Positions 33,118-43,031 of a stretch of DNA of 64,000 nt are shown in pieces (the stretch's first letter is position 1; each line of letters opens with the position of its first letter). Source of the DNA: RUG626 sp051866775 (GTDB taxonomy: Bacteria > Bacillota > Clostridia > Oscillospirales > Oscillospiraceae). Both the position numbers and the translations under genes were made by a program. The notes under the pieces were generated by a model. It ran no database searches. It was not told where the DNA came from and was given only the letters and a program-made list of their open reading frames with translations. The stretch lies in the NCBI GenBank assembly GCA_051866775.1, contig JBJDXR010000040.1:22006-86005 (forward strand). The letters are read 5' to 3'.

Positions 33118-33253
33118 AACTCTGTTATACAATGTCTGGTCCAATGGCGGAAAGACGAGCGCTGTGCGTTTTTCACTTGGCTGCGGGCCGGACTTTCTGG
33201 TTTATGGGCAGACGGATGCTTAAAGATATATTTTCATAACAGGGGAGATTAAG

Positions 33254-34864
33254 ATGAGCAAATATATTTTCGTTACAGGCGGCGTTGTGTCCGGACTTGG
33301 AAAGGGCATCACAGCCGCTTCTCTCGGCAGACTTCTTAAGGCGCGCGGGCTGAAGGTCGCCGCTCAGAAGCTTGACCCATACATAAACGTTGATCCGGGT
33401 ACAATGAGCCCATACCAGCATGGTGAGGTATACGTGACTGAGGACGGCGCGGAGACCGACTTGGATCTTGGTCACTATGAGAGATTTATTGACGAGGATT
33501 TGAACCGCTTTTCAAACCTGACCACCGGAAAGGTGTACGCAAATGTCATCGGCAAGGAGCGCCGGGGTGAGTATCTCGGCAGCACGGTTCAGGTAATACC
33601 ACATGTCACCAATGAGATAAAGGAATTTATATACAGTGTCGGCCGCAAGACAAATGCCGACGTGGTTATAACTGAGATCGGAGGAACTGCCGGAGATATA
33701 GAGAGCCAGCCGTTCCTTGAGGCGATACGTCAGGTGGGGCATGAGGTCGGGCAGGATAATTCGCTGTATATCCATGTCACATTAGTACCGTACCTTAAGG
33801 CCTCAGGCGAGCATAAATCTAAGCCGACGCAGCACTCCGTAAAGGAGCTTCAGGGCATGGGCATAAATCCGGACATCATAGTTTTGCGAAGTGATGAGCC
33901 GATAGAGGATGAGAGCATCTTTACGAAGATATCCCATTTTTGCAATGTTAAGCAGGACTGCGTTATTGATAATATAACGATCCCCGTGCTGTACGAAGCA
34001 CCCCTTATGCTTGAGGAGAAAAATTTCTCGGATGTAGTATGCAGAGAGCTTAATATAAACGCTCCTGCGCCTGACCTGACTGAGTGGAGGGCGCTTGTGG
34101 AGCGGATAAAGAACCTCCATAGAACGGTGACTATCGGCCTTGTGGGAAAATATGTTCAGCTGCACGACGCTTACCTGTCCGTATCTGAGGCGCTGCGTCA
34201 CGCGGGGTATTATCACGATGCGGCGGTTAAGATAGAGTGGATAGATTCAGAGACGCTTAATGAGGAAAATTATGAGGAGGCACTCAAGCCTCTCAATGGA
34301 ATACTTGTCCCCGGCGGCTTTGGCTCCAGAGGCATAGAGGGGATGGTCTTGGCCGCTAAATACGCACGTGAGAACAACGTGCCGTATCTGGGTATATGCC
34401 TTGGTATGCAGATTTCCGTAATAGAGTTTGCCCGCAATGTCATAGGCTGGGATGACGCCAACTCCCGCGAGTTTGACGAGAATTCGACCCACAAGGTGAT
34501 CGACTTTATGCCCGGTCAGAATGACGATATTGACAAGGGCGGTACGCTGAGATTAGGCAGCTGGCCCTGCTATATACGTACAGGCACTACGATGGAGCGC
34601 TGCTATGCGACTCAGATAATAAGCGAGCGCCACCGTCACCGCTATGAGTTTAACAATGAATATATGTCGCACTTTGAGGGCGCCGGCCTGTGCATAAGCG
34701 GTACATCGCCTGACGGTATGCTTGTGGAGACTGTTGAAATACCCGGGAATGATTTCTTCGTGGGAGTCCAGTACCATCCGGAGTTCAAGAGTCGTCCCAA
34801 CAAGGCGCACCCTCTGTTTATGGGATTTGTAGCTGCTTCGCTTGATCGTAAGGGGAGGAGATAA
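33254..34864 (+). CDS. pyrG: CTP synthase
   Basis: This 536-residue enzyme makes CTP from UTP, ATP and glutamine. The synthase domain has IFVTGGVVSGLGKGITAASLGRLL and DPYINVDPGTMSPYQHGEVYVTEDGAETDLDLGHYERF. The glutaminase domain has GGFGSRG, the catalytic cysteine in YLGICLGMQ, and QYHPEF. Length is normal. It is followed after 6 bp by glmS, so the two share a transcript. Confidence 0.97.
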   Translation: MSKYIFVTGGVVSGLGKGITAASLGRLLKARGLKVAAQKLDPYINVDPGTMSPYQHGEVYVTEDGAETDLDLGHYERFIDEDLNRFSNLTTGKVYANVIGKERRGEYLGSTVQVIPHVTNEIKEFIYSVGRKTNADVVITEIGGTAGDIESQPFLEAIRQVGHEVGQDNSLYIHVTLVPYLKASGEHKSKPTQHSVKELQGMGINPDIIVLRSDEPIEDESIFTKISHFCNVKQDCVIDNITIPVLYEAPLMLEEKNFSDVVCRELNINAPAPDLTEWRALVERIKNLHRTVTIGLVGKYVQLHDAYLSVSEALRHAGYYHDAAVKIEWIDSETLNEENYEEALKPLNGILVPGGFGSRGIEGMVLAAKYARENNVPYLGICLGMQISVIEFARNVIGWDDANSREFDENSTHKVIDFMPGQNDDIDKGGTLRLGSWPCYIRTGTTMERCYATQIISERHRHRYEFNNEYMSHFEGAGLCISGTSPDGMLVETVEIPGNDFFVGVQYHPEFKSRPNKAHPLFMGFVAASLDRKGRR

Positions 34865-34870
34865 TTTTAA

Positions 34871-36697
34871 ATGTGTGGAATAGTAGGCTTTACCGGCAGC
34901 CGCCCTGCGGCGCCTGTGCTCCTTGAGGGGCTTAAAAGGCTTGAATACCGCGGCTATGACTCCGCGGGAATTGCCGCTGTTAATGACGGGAAGATAAGTG
35001 TTGCAAAGGCCAGCGGCAAGATAAAGAACCTCTGTGAGATAACAAACAACGGTGCTTCCGTTGCTGGCTATGTCGGTATTGGCCACACCCGCTGGGCGAC
35101 CCATGGCGCACCGAATGATATTAACGCACACCCTCATATGTCCAATGACGGGCGCTTTGCCGTTGTCCATAACGGCATAATAGAGAACTTCGCCGAGCTT
35201 CGTGAGGAGCTTATTGCAAAGGGCTATGAGTTTAAGAGCGATACGGATACCGAGGTGATCGCGCATCTTCTGGAGCTATACTATGACGGTGATCCACGTA
35301 AGGCCGTTATGAAAATGGCCTCGCGTCTCGTCGGTTCATACGCCCTGGGGGTCGTATGCACGGATGGCTCCGGCAGGCTCTTCGCCCTTCGTGAGGCGGG
35401 GCCTCTGATTTTGGGTATCGGTGTAGGGGAAAACTACTTTGCGTCCGACGTCACGGCGCTTATCGCACATACAAAGAATGTCATATACCTTGAGGATGGG
35501 GAGTTTGCGGAGCTTACGCCGGACAGCATAACCGTCTATGACTGCGCAGGCAGGACCGTTAATAAGCAGGTCTCAAGGATAGTATGGGACATTGAGGCGG
35601 CGGAAAAGGGCGGCTATGAGCACTTTATGCTCAAGGAGATAATGGAGCAGCCGCGGACCTTTAAGGCAACCGTTGAACCGAGAATCAAGGATAACCATAT
35701 TGAAATAGAAAATTTTGATATCTCCGACGAGGAGCTTAGAAGCATAAACAAGATAATAATAACCGCCTGCGGCTCGGCCAGTTACGCCGGACAGGTGGGA
35801 AGATACGTGATCGAGGAGCTGTGCCGCATACCCGCACAGGTTGAGGTGGCAAGTGAGCTGAGGTACCGCAACCCGATAGTCGATGAGCACACGCTGCTTA
35901 TAGTCGTCTCACAGTCCGGCGAGACTGCCGACACTATCGCTGCGATGAAGGAGTGTAAGGCGCGCGGGGCACGCACCCTTGCGATAGTAAATGTTGTGGG
36001 CAGCACGATAGCCAAGATAGCCGACCACGTAATATACACCTGGGCCGGACCTGAGATTGCCGTAGCTACTACAAAGGGCTATACAACTCAGGTGGCTGTC
36101 CTTGACCTTTTGGCGATATATATTGCCAAGAGGCTCGGCCGCATCGGTGATGACAGGTATATTGAGCTTATAGACTCTTTGAGGGAGATACCCTCAAAGA
36201 TACAGCGTGCCATCGACCTTAACAAGCACATAAAGTATCTGGCGGAGCGCTACAGCACTAACAGGGCACTCTATTTTATCGGCCGCAACGTTGATTATGC
36301 GGTCAGTATGGAGGGAGCGCTTAAGCTAAAGGAGATATCCTATATTTATGCTGAAGCCTACCCTGCGGGAGAGCTTAAGCATGGGACGATAGCCCTTGTG
36401 GAGCCGGGATCCCTTGTGGTGGCTCTTGCCTGTTATGAGCCGCTTTTTGAAAAGACCATGTCCAATATTGAGGAGGTCAAGGCACGCGGCGCCAAGGTTC
36501 TTGCGGTGGCGCTGGAGGGCAACAAGAAGCTTATATCTCAGGCCGACGACTATATCATCGTTCCGCGTACGGAGCCGCTATTTAACCCAATCGCAGAGAT
36601 AATCCCACTGCAGCTTTTCGCCTACTATGTTGCAAAGGCAAACGGCTGTGATATAGATAAACCAAAGAACCTTGCAAAATCAGTTACAGTTGAATAA
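34871..36697 (+). CDS. glmS: Glutamine--fructose-6-phosphate aminotransferase
   Basis: This 608-residue enzyme makes glucosamine-6-phosphate, the first step towards UDP-GlcNAc. Cys2 (MCGIVGFTG) is the glutaminase nucleophile. Two SIS sugar-isomerase domains follow (TACGSASYAGQVGRYVIEELC, SQSGETADTIAAM, GRNVDYAVSMEGALKLKEISYIYAEAYPAGELKHG), and the C-terminus ends LAKSVTVE as is typical. The 6-bp gap to pyrG leaves no room for a glmS ribozyme. The product feeds the UDP-GlcNAc used by WecB and the TagO/WecA-type enzyme. Confidence 0.97.
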   Translation: MCGIVGFTGSRPAAPVLLEGLKRLEYRGYDSAGIAAVNDGKISVAKASGKIKNLCEITNNGASVAGYVGIGHTRWATHGAPNDINAHPHMSNDGRFAVVHNGIIENFAELREELIAKGYEFKSDTDTEVIAHLLELYYDGDPRKAVMKMASRLVGSYALGVVCTDGSGRLFALREAGPLILGIGVGENYFASDVTALIAHTKNVIYLEDGEFAELTPDSITVYDCAGRTVNKQVSRIVWDIEAAEKGGYEHFMLKEIMEQPRTFKATVEPRIKDNHIEIENFDISDEELRSINKIIITACGSASYAGQVGRYVIEELCRIPAQVEVASELRYRNPIVDEHTLLIVVSQSGETADTIAAMKECKARGARTLAIVNVVGSTIAKIADHVIYTWAGPEIAVATTKGYTTQVAVLDLLAIYIAKRLGRIGDDRYIELIDSLREIPSKIQRAIDLNKHIKYLAERYSTNRALYFIGRNVDYAVSMEGALKLKEISYIYAEAYPAGELKHGTIALVEPGSLVVALACYEPLFEKTMSNIEEVKARGAKVLAVALEGNKKLISQADDYIIVPRTEPLFNPIAEIIPLQLFAYYVAKANGCDIDKPKNLAKSVTVE

Positions 36698-36751
36698 ATC
36701 GGCAGCTGATACTGAAATATAAAAACCACTGAAGCGTTCTATAGTTCGGGA

Positions 36752-36808
36752 TGCGGGGTTTTGTACCGCACCCGCCTGACCGGGATATCGGGATAGTCCC
36801 GGTCGGGT
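36752..36808 (+). other. Structured leader upstream of purB
   Basis: TGCGG/CCGCA (36752-36770) and a longer stem, GACCGGGA/TCCCGGTC closed by ACCC/GGGT (36770-36808), lie just before the purB ribosome binding site. There is no T-run, so it is not a simple terminator. It does not match the purine riboswitch core as I know it. Confidence 0.45.
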
Positions 36809-36829
36809 GATAATATGAAAGGAGCTTAT

Positions 36830-38260
36830 ATGAAAGACAGATACGAAAATCCTCTTTGCAGCCGCTACTCGTCAAAGCAGATGCAGTATATTTTCTCACC
36901 TGATTTTAAGTTTTCTACATGGAGAAAGCTTTGGGTGGCGCTGGCGGAGAGTGAGAAGGAGCTGGGACTTCCCATAACGCAGGAGCAGATAGACGAGATG
37001 CGCTCCCACATAAACGACATAGATTACGACCTCGCCGATGAGTATGAGCGGAAGCTCCGGCACGACGTTATGGCCCATGTGCATACCTTCGGTGATATGT
37101 GTCCCTCTGCAAAGCCGATAATACATCTGGGTGCCACCAGCTGCTACGTTGGTGACAACACCGATATAATCCAGATGAGGGAGGGCCTGCTTCAGATAAA
37201 AAAGCTCCTTGTAAACGCAATAGCCGCACTGTCTGACTTTGCCATGGAGCATAAGGATGTTCCAACGCTGGCCTACACGCATTTTCAGGCGGCCCAGCCC
37301 ACAACCGTCGGCAAACGCGCCACGCTGTGGCTTCAGGATCTTATAATGGATCTGGAAAGGCTCGATTACGAGCTTAAAAAGCTTCGGCTGCTGGGGTGCA
37401 AGGGTACCACCGGAACAGGCGCCAGCTTCCTTGAGCTTTTTGGCGGCGACAGGGAAAAGGTGAAGCTTGTTGAGAAGAAAATAGCCGAAAAGATGGGCTT
37501 TGATTCCTGTATGCCGGTGTCGGGCCAGACCTATTCGCGCAAGGTGGATTCCTTTGTTTTAAACGTCCTAGCAGGTATTGCCCAGAGTGCTTACAAAATG
37601 GCCACGGACATAAGGCTGCTTGCCCACATGAAGGAGTTTGACGAGCCGTTTGAGACCAATCAGATAGGCTCCTCGGCTATGGCCTATAAGCGCAACCCCA
37701 TGCGCTGTGAGAGGGTCGTATCCCTTGCAAGATATATTATGAACGACGCCAAAAACGCCGCAGATACTGCCGCCACACAGTGGCTGGAGAGAACCCTTGA
37801 CGATTCGGCAAACCGCAGGATATCTATCCCTGAGGCATTCCTCGCCGCCGACGCCATACTGACCCTGCTGATAAACGTGATAAAAGGCGGAAGGATATAC
37901 CCGAAGGTCATGGAGAAGCATCTTAATGAGGAGCTGCCGTTCATCGCCAGCGAGAACATAATGATGGACGCCGTTAACCGCGGCGGAGACCGTCAGGAGC
38001 TTCACGAGGCGATACGCCAGTACTCCCAGAAGGCCGCGGCGAGAGTGAAGCTTGAGGGCGGGGATAACAATCTTTTGGAGCTGCTTTTGGCGGATGCGCG
38101 GTTTGGACTTACTGAGGAGTCGCTGAAAGAGGTTCTGGATGTAAGGAAGTTTGTGGGATGTGCGCCGGAGCAGACTGTTGAGTTTATTGAAGCCTACGCG
38201 GCGCCTGTGATAGAGGAAAACAAAGATATGCTGGGCTTGGAGGCTCAGGTAAGAGTGTAA
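36830..38260 (+). CDS. purB: Adenylosuccinate lyase
   Basis: This 476-residue enzyme acts twice in purine synthesis (SAICAR to AICAR, adenylosuccinate to AMP). The fumarase-superfamily signature GSSAMAYKRNPMRCERV is clear, as are HLGATSCYVGDNTD and THFQAAQPTTVGKRA. ATG 36830 follows AAAGGAG; the ATG at 36815 is upstream of that site and is unlikely. It heads purB-purA-purC-purF. Confidence 0.96.
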   Translation: MKDRYENPLCSRYSSKQMQYIFSPDFKFSTWRKLWVALAESEKELGLPITQEQIDEMRSHINDIDYDLADEYERKLRHDVMAHVHTFGDMCPSAKPIIHLGATSCYVGDNTDIIQMREGLLQIKKLLVNAIAALSDFAMEHKDVPTLAYTHFQAAQPTTVGKRATLWLQDLIMDLERLDYELKKLRLLGCKGTTGTGASFLELFGGDREKVKLVEKKIAEKMGFDSCMPVSGQTYSRKVDSFVLNVLAGIAQSAYKMATDIRLLAHMKEFDEPFETNQIGSSAMAYKRNPMRCERVVSLARYIMNDAKNAADTAATQWLERTLDDSANRRISIPEAFLAADAILTLLINVIKGGRIYPKVMEKHLNEELPFIASENIMMDAVNRGGDRQELHEAIRQYSQKAAARVKLEGGDNNLLELLLADARFGLTEESLKEVLDVRKFVGCAPEQTVEFIEAYAAPVIEENKDMLGLEAQVRV

Positions 38261-38271
38261 GGAGGAGCAAA

Positions 38272-39543
38272 ATGCTTACAGCTGTAGTTGGTATTAACTG
38301 GGGCGACGAGGGAAAGGGACGCATGGTGGATCTTCTCTCCGCCCAATACGATGTGGTGCTCCGCTATCAGGGCGGAAATAACGCCGGCCACACCGTGGTA
38401 AATGACAGGGGCAAGTTCATTCTTAACCTGCTGCCGTCAGGTATACTGCGTGATGAGACTGTTAACGTGATGGGCCCCGGAATGGTCATCGACATTGAGC
38501 ATCTCACCAAGGAGATCGCCAGCCTGCGTGAAAAGGGGATAGAGATAACCCCGGAGCATCTTGTTATAAGCGACCGCGCCACCATCTGCATGCCGTATCA
38601 CGTTATGATGGACGTGCTTGAGGAGGAGCGTTTGGCCGACAAGAAGTTTGGCTCCACCCGCCGCGGTATCGCCCCTGTATATTCGGACAAGTATATGAAA
38701 AAAACGGTGCGTATGGGCGACCTTAAGCATCTTGACACCCTTAGAGAGCATGTTAAGGACATTGTCGAGTGGAAGAACCTGACCGTCGCAGGCGGCTACG
38801 GCCATGAGCCTATATCCGCTGATGAGATGTTCGACTGGCTCGTAAAATACGGCGTGCCGTTTGTGGATTATATAAAAGACACTACGGAGTACCTTACGGA
38901 TGCCGTGGGCTCCGGAAAGAACATCATGTTTGAGGCTCAGCTTGGAGCGCTCAGGGATATAGACTTTGGAATATATCCGTATACTTCATCGTCCTCCACC
39001 ATTTCTGCGTACGCTCCCATAGGCTCGGGTATTCCCGCGCAGAAGCTTGACAACGTGGTGGGAATAATGAAGGCCTATTCCAGCTGCGTGGGCGAGGGCC
39101 CCTTCACCTGTGAGCTTTTCGGGGAGGAAGCGGACAGGCTCCGCGAGGCCGGCGGAGAGTACGGTGCAGCTACCGGCAGGCCGCGCCGGGTGGGCGGCTT
39201 TGACGTGGTTGCGTCTAAGTACGGCGTACTTGTTCAGGGCGCTACCGAAATCGCCCTTACCAAGCTTGATGTTCTGTCATATCTCGATAGGATCCCGGTA
39301 TGCGTAAAATATGACGTAAACGGCGTGCTCACCGACAGGTTCCCGTCTGGAGATGAGCTTAATGCCGCGAAGCCGGTCTATGAGTACCTCGAGGGCTGGC
39401 ACGAGGATATATCCGGCTGCAGGAGCTTTGAGGAGCTTCCCAAAGCCGCTCAGGATTACGTGAAGTACATCGGTGAGGCCACCGGCTGTAATATAAAATA
39501 CGTCTCTGTCGGAGCGGGCAGAGATGAATACTTTGAAATGTGA
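38272..39543 (+). CDS. purA: Adenylosuccinate synthetase
   Basis: This 423-residue enzyme condenses IMP and aspartate with GTP hydrolysis. The N-terminal loop GINWGDEGKGRMVDLLS, GGNNAGHTVV, GSTRRGIAPVYSDK and TGRPRRVGGFD are all present. It lies 11 bp after purB, whose product step follows it in AMP synthesis. Confidence 0.97.
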   Translation: MLTAVVGINWGDEGKGRMVDLLSAQYDVVLRYQGGNNAGHTVVNDRGKFILNLLPSGILRDETVNVMGPGMVIDIEHLTKEIASLREKGIEITPEHLVISDRATICMPYHVMMDVLEEERLADKKFGSTRRGIAPVYSDKYMKKTVRMGDLKHLDTLREHVKDIVEWKNLTVAGGYGHEPISADEMFDWLVKYGVPFVDYIKDTTEYLTDAVGSGKNIMFEAQLGALRDIDFGIYPYTSSSSTISAYAPIGSGIPAQKLDNVVGIMKAYSSCVGEGPFTCELFGEEADRLREAGGEYGAATGRPRRVGGFDVVASKYGVLVQGATEIALTKLDVLSYLDRIPVCVKYDVNGVLTDRFPSGDELNAAKPVYEYLEGWHEDISGCRSFEELPKAAQDYVKYIGEATGCNIKYVSVGAGRDEYFEM

Positions 39544-39553
39544 GGGAAAAGAT

Positions 39554-40264
39554 ATGGAAAAGCGTGAGCAAATGTACGAGGGCAAGGCCAAGAAGGTCTA
39601 TGCCACCGACGACCCGAATCTCGTAATAGTTGACTATAAGGACGATGCTACAGCATTTGATGGGGCAAAAAAGGGCACCATCGCCGGCAAGGGCGTTATA
39701 AACAACCAGATGAGCAATATGCTCATGCAGATGCTTGAGAAGGAGGGGGTACCTACCCACTTTGTGGAGCAGCTGTCTGAGCGTGAGACGCTTGTTAAGA
39801 AGGTCTCCATAGTCCCGCTGGAGGTAATTATCCGCAATATCTCCGCCGGTCACTTCGCCTCCAACTACGGCGTGGAGGAGGGCATCGTGTTTGATGAGCC
39901 TACCATAGAGTTCTCCTACAAAAACGACGACCTACACGACCCCCTTCTGAATGAATACCATGCCCTTGCGCTGAAGCTTGCCACAAAGGAGGAGATCGCC
40001 CAGATCAAGGCCATGGCCTTCAAGGTAAACGACGTTCTCAAGGCATTTATGAAAAAGCTGAATATAGACCTTGTTGACTTTAAGCTGGAGTTCGGAAGGC
40101 TCGCTGACGGCTCTATCGTACTTGCCGACGAGATATCTCCGGACACCTGCCGCTTCTGGGATTCCACAACCCATGAGAAGCTTGACAAGGACCGCTTCCG
40201 CAGAGACCTCGGCGGAGTTGAGGATGCCTATCACGAAGTAATGAAGAGACTTTTGGGAGAGTAA
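39554..40264 (+). CDS. purC: SAICAR synthetase
   Basis: This 236-residue enzyme joins CAIR and aspartate using ATP. Visible are MYEGKAKKVYATDDPN, KKVSIVPLEVIIRNISAGHF and the DFKLEFGRLADGSIVLADEISPDTCRFWD block. ATG 39554 is preceded by GAGGG; the frame extends upstream into purA but without a site. It lies between purA and purF in one operon. Confidence 0.96.
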   Translation: MEKREQMYEGKAKKVYATDDPNLVIVDYKDDATAFDGAKKGTIAGKGVINNQMSNMLMQMLEKEGVPTHFVEQLSERETLVKKVSIVPLEVIIRNISAGHFASNYGVEEGIVFDEPTIEFSYKNDDLHDPLLNEYHALALKLATKEEIAQIKAMAFKVNDVLKAFMKKLNIDLVDFKLEFGRLADGSIVLADEISPDTCRFWDSTTHEKLDKDRFRRDLGGVEDAYHEVMKRLLGE

Positions 40265-40268
40265 GTCC

Positions 40269-41684
40269 GTGGAAAACGAGATCCATGAAGAATGCGGCGT
40301 ATTCGGTGTATATGGAGCTAACCAGTTCCACGTCGCGATGACTGTCTATTACGGACTCTATGCCCTTCAGCACAGGGGGCAGGAGAGCTGCGGCATAACC
40401 GTTTGCAATGAGGGGAAATTTTCCACTCACAAGGATCTTGGACTTGTGAGCGAGGTGTTTACCCCCACGGCACTGGAGACGCTGGGTGAGGGGACCATGG
40501 CGGTGGGACATGTCCGCTACGGTACTACTGGAAATTCCGGACGTGAGAACGCCCAGCCCATCGTGGTGAGCCATCTTACCGGCAACATGGCCACCGTTCA
40601 CAACGGCAATCTGACAAACGCGTCGGAGCTTCGCCATGAGCTGGAGATGAACGGCTCAATTTTCCACACCACCAGCGATACGGAGATAATATCTTACGTC
40701 ATAACCCGGGAAAAGCTGCATACAAGCTCTGTTGAGGAGGCAGTGGTAAGGTCCATGGACATCCTTGAGGGGGCCTACTCCCTCATACTCATGTTTGACG
40801 ATAAGCTCATTGCCGTAAGGGATAAGAACGGCTTCAGGCCGCTGTGCTACGGACGCAACAGCTTCGGCGACTATATAATCGCCTCTGAGTCCTGCGCGCT
40901 GAATTCAGTAAGCGCTGAGTTTATTAGGGATATCAGGCCCGGAGAGGTCGTGGTTTTTGATAAGAACGGCGTACACAGCATCACGGACCAGTGCGGCAAG
41001 GCCGATGAGGCGATGTGTATTTTTGAGTACATCTACTTTGCACGTCCCGATTCCGTGATCGACGGCTGCTCTATCCATCACGCCAGAATGAACGCGGGGC
41101 GCTTTTTGGCTGAGGACTATCCTGTGGATGCGGATATAGTTATCGGCGTTCCGGACTCGGGAATAGACGGTGCAATAGGCTACTCAAAGACCTCGGGGAT
41201 ACCCTACGGCATCGGATTCATCAAAAATAAGTACATAGGCAGGACGTTCATCTCTCCGGGGCAGAAGTCCAGGGAGAACAGTGTTAAGATAAAGCTCAAC
41301 ACAGTAAAAGAGACCGTCTGCGGGAAGAAGGTCGTTATGGTGGATGACTCCATAGTCCGCGGAACCACCTGCGCAAGGATCGTAAACCTGCTGCGTGAGG
41401 CCGGGGCGAAGGAGATACACGTCCGTATAACTGCGCCACCGTTTTTAAACCCCTGCTATTACGGCACGGATATTGACTCCCGTGAGGGACTTATAGCCAA
41501 CCACCGCACCACGGAGGAGATATGCCGAATTATTGGGGCGGACTCACTGGGCTATTTAAAAAAGGAGCATCTTCCGGAGCTTGCCGGCTCAAAGGGAGAG
41601 CACAGCTACTGTACTGCCTGCTTCACCGGGGATTATAAGACAAGGCTCTCAGATGAGATGAAGAAGGATATGTTTGAGGGCTGA
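40269..41684 (+). CDS. purF: Amidophosphoribosyltransferase
   Basis: This 471-residue enzyme makes phosphoribosylamine from PRPP and glutamine, the committed step of purine synthesis. A short propeptide (MENEIHEE) precedes the catalytic Cys9 in ECGVFGVYG. The PRPP loop VVMVDDSIVRGTT and conserved cysteines for a 4Fe-4S cluster of the Bacillus type (for example SYCTACFTGDY near the C-terminus) are visible. It starts with GTG, 4 bp after purC. Confidence 0.96.
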   Translation: MENEIHEECGVFGVYGANQFHVAMTVYYGLYALQHRGQESCGITVCNEGKFSTHKDLGLVSEVFTPTALETLGEGTMAVGHVRYGTTGNSGRENAQPIVVSHLTGNMATVHNGNLTNASELRHELEMNGSIFHTTSDTEIISYVITREKLHTSSVEEAVVRSMDILEGAYSLILMFDDKLIAVRDKNGFRPLCYGRNSFGDYIIASESCALNSVSAEFIRDIRPGEVVVFDKNGVHSITDQCGKADEAMCIFEYIYFARPDSVIDGCSIHHARMNAGRFLAEDYPVDADIVIGVPDSGIDGAIGYSKTSGIPYGIGFIKNKYIGRTFISPGQKSRENSVKIKLNTVKETVCGKKVVMVDDSIVRGTTCARIVNLLREAGAKEIHVRITAPPFLNPCYYGTDIDSREGLIANHRTTEEICRIIGADSLGYLKKEHLPELAGSKGEHSYCTACFTGDYKTRLSDEMKKDMFEG

Positions 41685-41696
41685 GATAAGCTTTTT

Positions 41697-41728
41697 GCGG
41701 CGTCTGCGTTTTGCAGACGCCGCTTTTT
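41697..41728 (+). terminator. Terminator of the purB-purF operon
   Basis: GCGGCGTCTGC and GCAGACGCCGC form a perfect 11-bp stem with a 5-nt loop, followed by five T. Confidence 0.92.
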
Positions 41729-41812
41729 GTAAAAAACTATTTAAAAACGCCGCCATATGTGGTAAACTGACCTAGAGTGTGATTTAAATCTGGGAAACTG
41801 GAGGAAATATAA

Positions 41813-43009
41813 ATGATATCACAGAAAATGCTGAATATGACAAAAAACGGCAGCGCCATCAGGGCAATGTTTGAAGAGGGCGGTAGGTTAGCCGCCAAGT
41901 ATGGCCCGGAGAATGTCTACGACTTCTCCCTTGGAAATCCTAATATACCGGCTCCTGAGAAGGTGAGAACAGAGATCATCCGTTTGGCTGAGGAGACCGA
42001 CCCGGTGGATCTTCACGGGTATATGTCAAACGCGGGATACCCATATGTTAGAGCTGCGGTTGCCCGGTCTCTGAACGCACGTTTCGGAACGGCTTTTAAT
42101 GAGGACAACATAATCATGACTGTGGGAGCGGCCGGCGGATTAAATGTTATTTTAAAGACCCTCTTAAATCCTGGTGACGAGGTGCTGGTTTTCTCACCGT
42201 ATTTTCTTGAATATGGCAACTACGTATCAAACTTTGACGGGGTCTTAAGGAGTATTCCCGCAAGAGCGGAGGATGGCTTCCAGCCGTCGGCTGAGGCGCT
42301 GGCCGCCGCGATCACGCCAAAGACGAAAGCGCTTATTCTCAATAATCCGAACAACCCCACCGGCGTTATTTATTCAGAGGATACGGTGAAAGCTCTTGCA
42401 GCGGCGCTTGAGGAGAAGCAGAGAGAGCTTGGAACATCCATATACATTATCTCGGATGAGCCTTACAGGGAGCTTGCCTATGACGGAGCGGAAGTGCCGT
42501 ATTTGACGAAGTATTACAAAAACACCATAGTGGGATACTCCTGGTCAAAATCCCTGTCCCTGCCGGGTGAGCGTATAGGATACCTGGTGATTCCCTCGGA
42601 GGCAGACGATGCGCAGGTTATTTTCGACGCCGCAGTTATCGCAAACAGGATACTTGGCTTTGTAAACGCCCCTGCCCTTCAGCAGCGTCTGGTGGCCGGG
42701 TGCTTAGATGAAAAGACCGATATCGGCGCGTATGACAAAAACCGCAAGGCTCTCTATGACGGTCTTACCGGATGCGGCTTTGAGTGTGTCTATCCCGCGG
42801 GGGCATTCTATATGTGGATGAAGTCCCCGGAAGCGGATGATAAGGCATTTTCAGAGCGCGCCAAGAAGTACAATATACTCTTTGTCCCAGGAAGTTCCTT
42901 TGCCTGCCCTGGCTATGTGCGTATAGCCTATTGCGTGTCCAACGCCATGATAATCCGTTCCATCCCCGCCTTCAGGAAACTGGCGGAGGAATATGGACTG
43001 ATAAAATAA
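41813..43009 (+). CDS. PLP-dependent class I aminotransferase
   Basis: This 398-residue protein is of the aspartate-aminotransferase fold. Visible are YDFSLGNPNIPAP, the cofactor-binding GAAGGLNVILKTLLNPGDEV, LNNPNNPTG, ISDEPYRELAYDG, and the Schiff-base lysine in YSWSKSLSLPGERIGY. The amino acid it uses cannot be told from the sequence alone. It stands in front of trpS with only about 20 bp between, so the two may be co-transcribed, but this gives no firm clue to its substrate. Confidence 0.88.
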   Translation: MISQKMLNMTKNGSAIRAMFEEGGRLAAKYGPENVYDFSLGNPNIPAPEKVRTEIIRLAEETDPVDLHGYMSNAGYPYVRAAVARSLNARFGTAFNEDNIIMTVGAAGGLNVILKTLLNPGDEVLVFSPYFLEYGNYVSNFDGVLRSIPARAEDGFQPSAEALAAAITPKTKALILNNPNNPTGVIYSEDTVKALAAALEEKQRELGTSIYIISDEPYRELAYDGAEVPYLTKYYKNTIVGYSWSKSLSLPGERIGYLVIPSEADDAQVIFDAAVIANRILGFVNAPALQQRLVAGCLDEKTDIGAYDKNRKALYDGLTGCGFECVYPAGAFYMWMKSPEADDKAFSERAKKYNILFVPGSSFACPGYVRIAYCVSNAMIIRSIPAFRKLAEEYGLIK

Positions 43010-43031
43010 ACCATTATCTGTGAGGAACAAA

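Larger units (their letters stand above)
32809..33253 (+). other. Gap between the PadR operon and pyrG
   Basis: About 445 bp without a gene. It contains the operon terminator (32900-32937), a perfect 12-bp hairpin (33005-33032) and the pyrG promoter (33089-33117). The frames that cross it overlap the hairpins and look spurious. Confidence 0.6.

Noticed and set aside
34865..34870. glmS ribozyme
   Set aside because: Only six bases separate pyrG and glmS, so there is no room for it.
36698..36829. Purine riboswitch before purB
   Set aside because: The conserved core of the guanine/adenine aptamer is not visible in this stretch.
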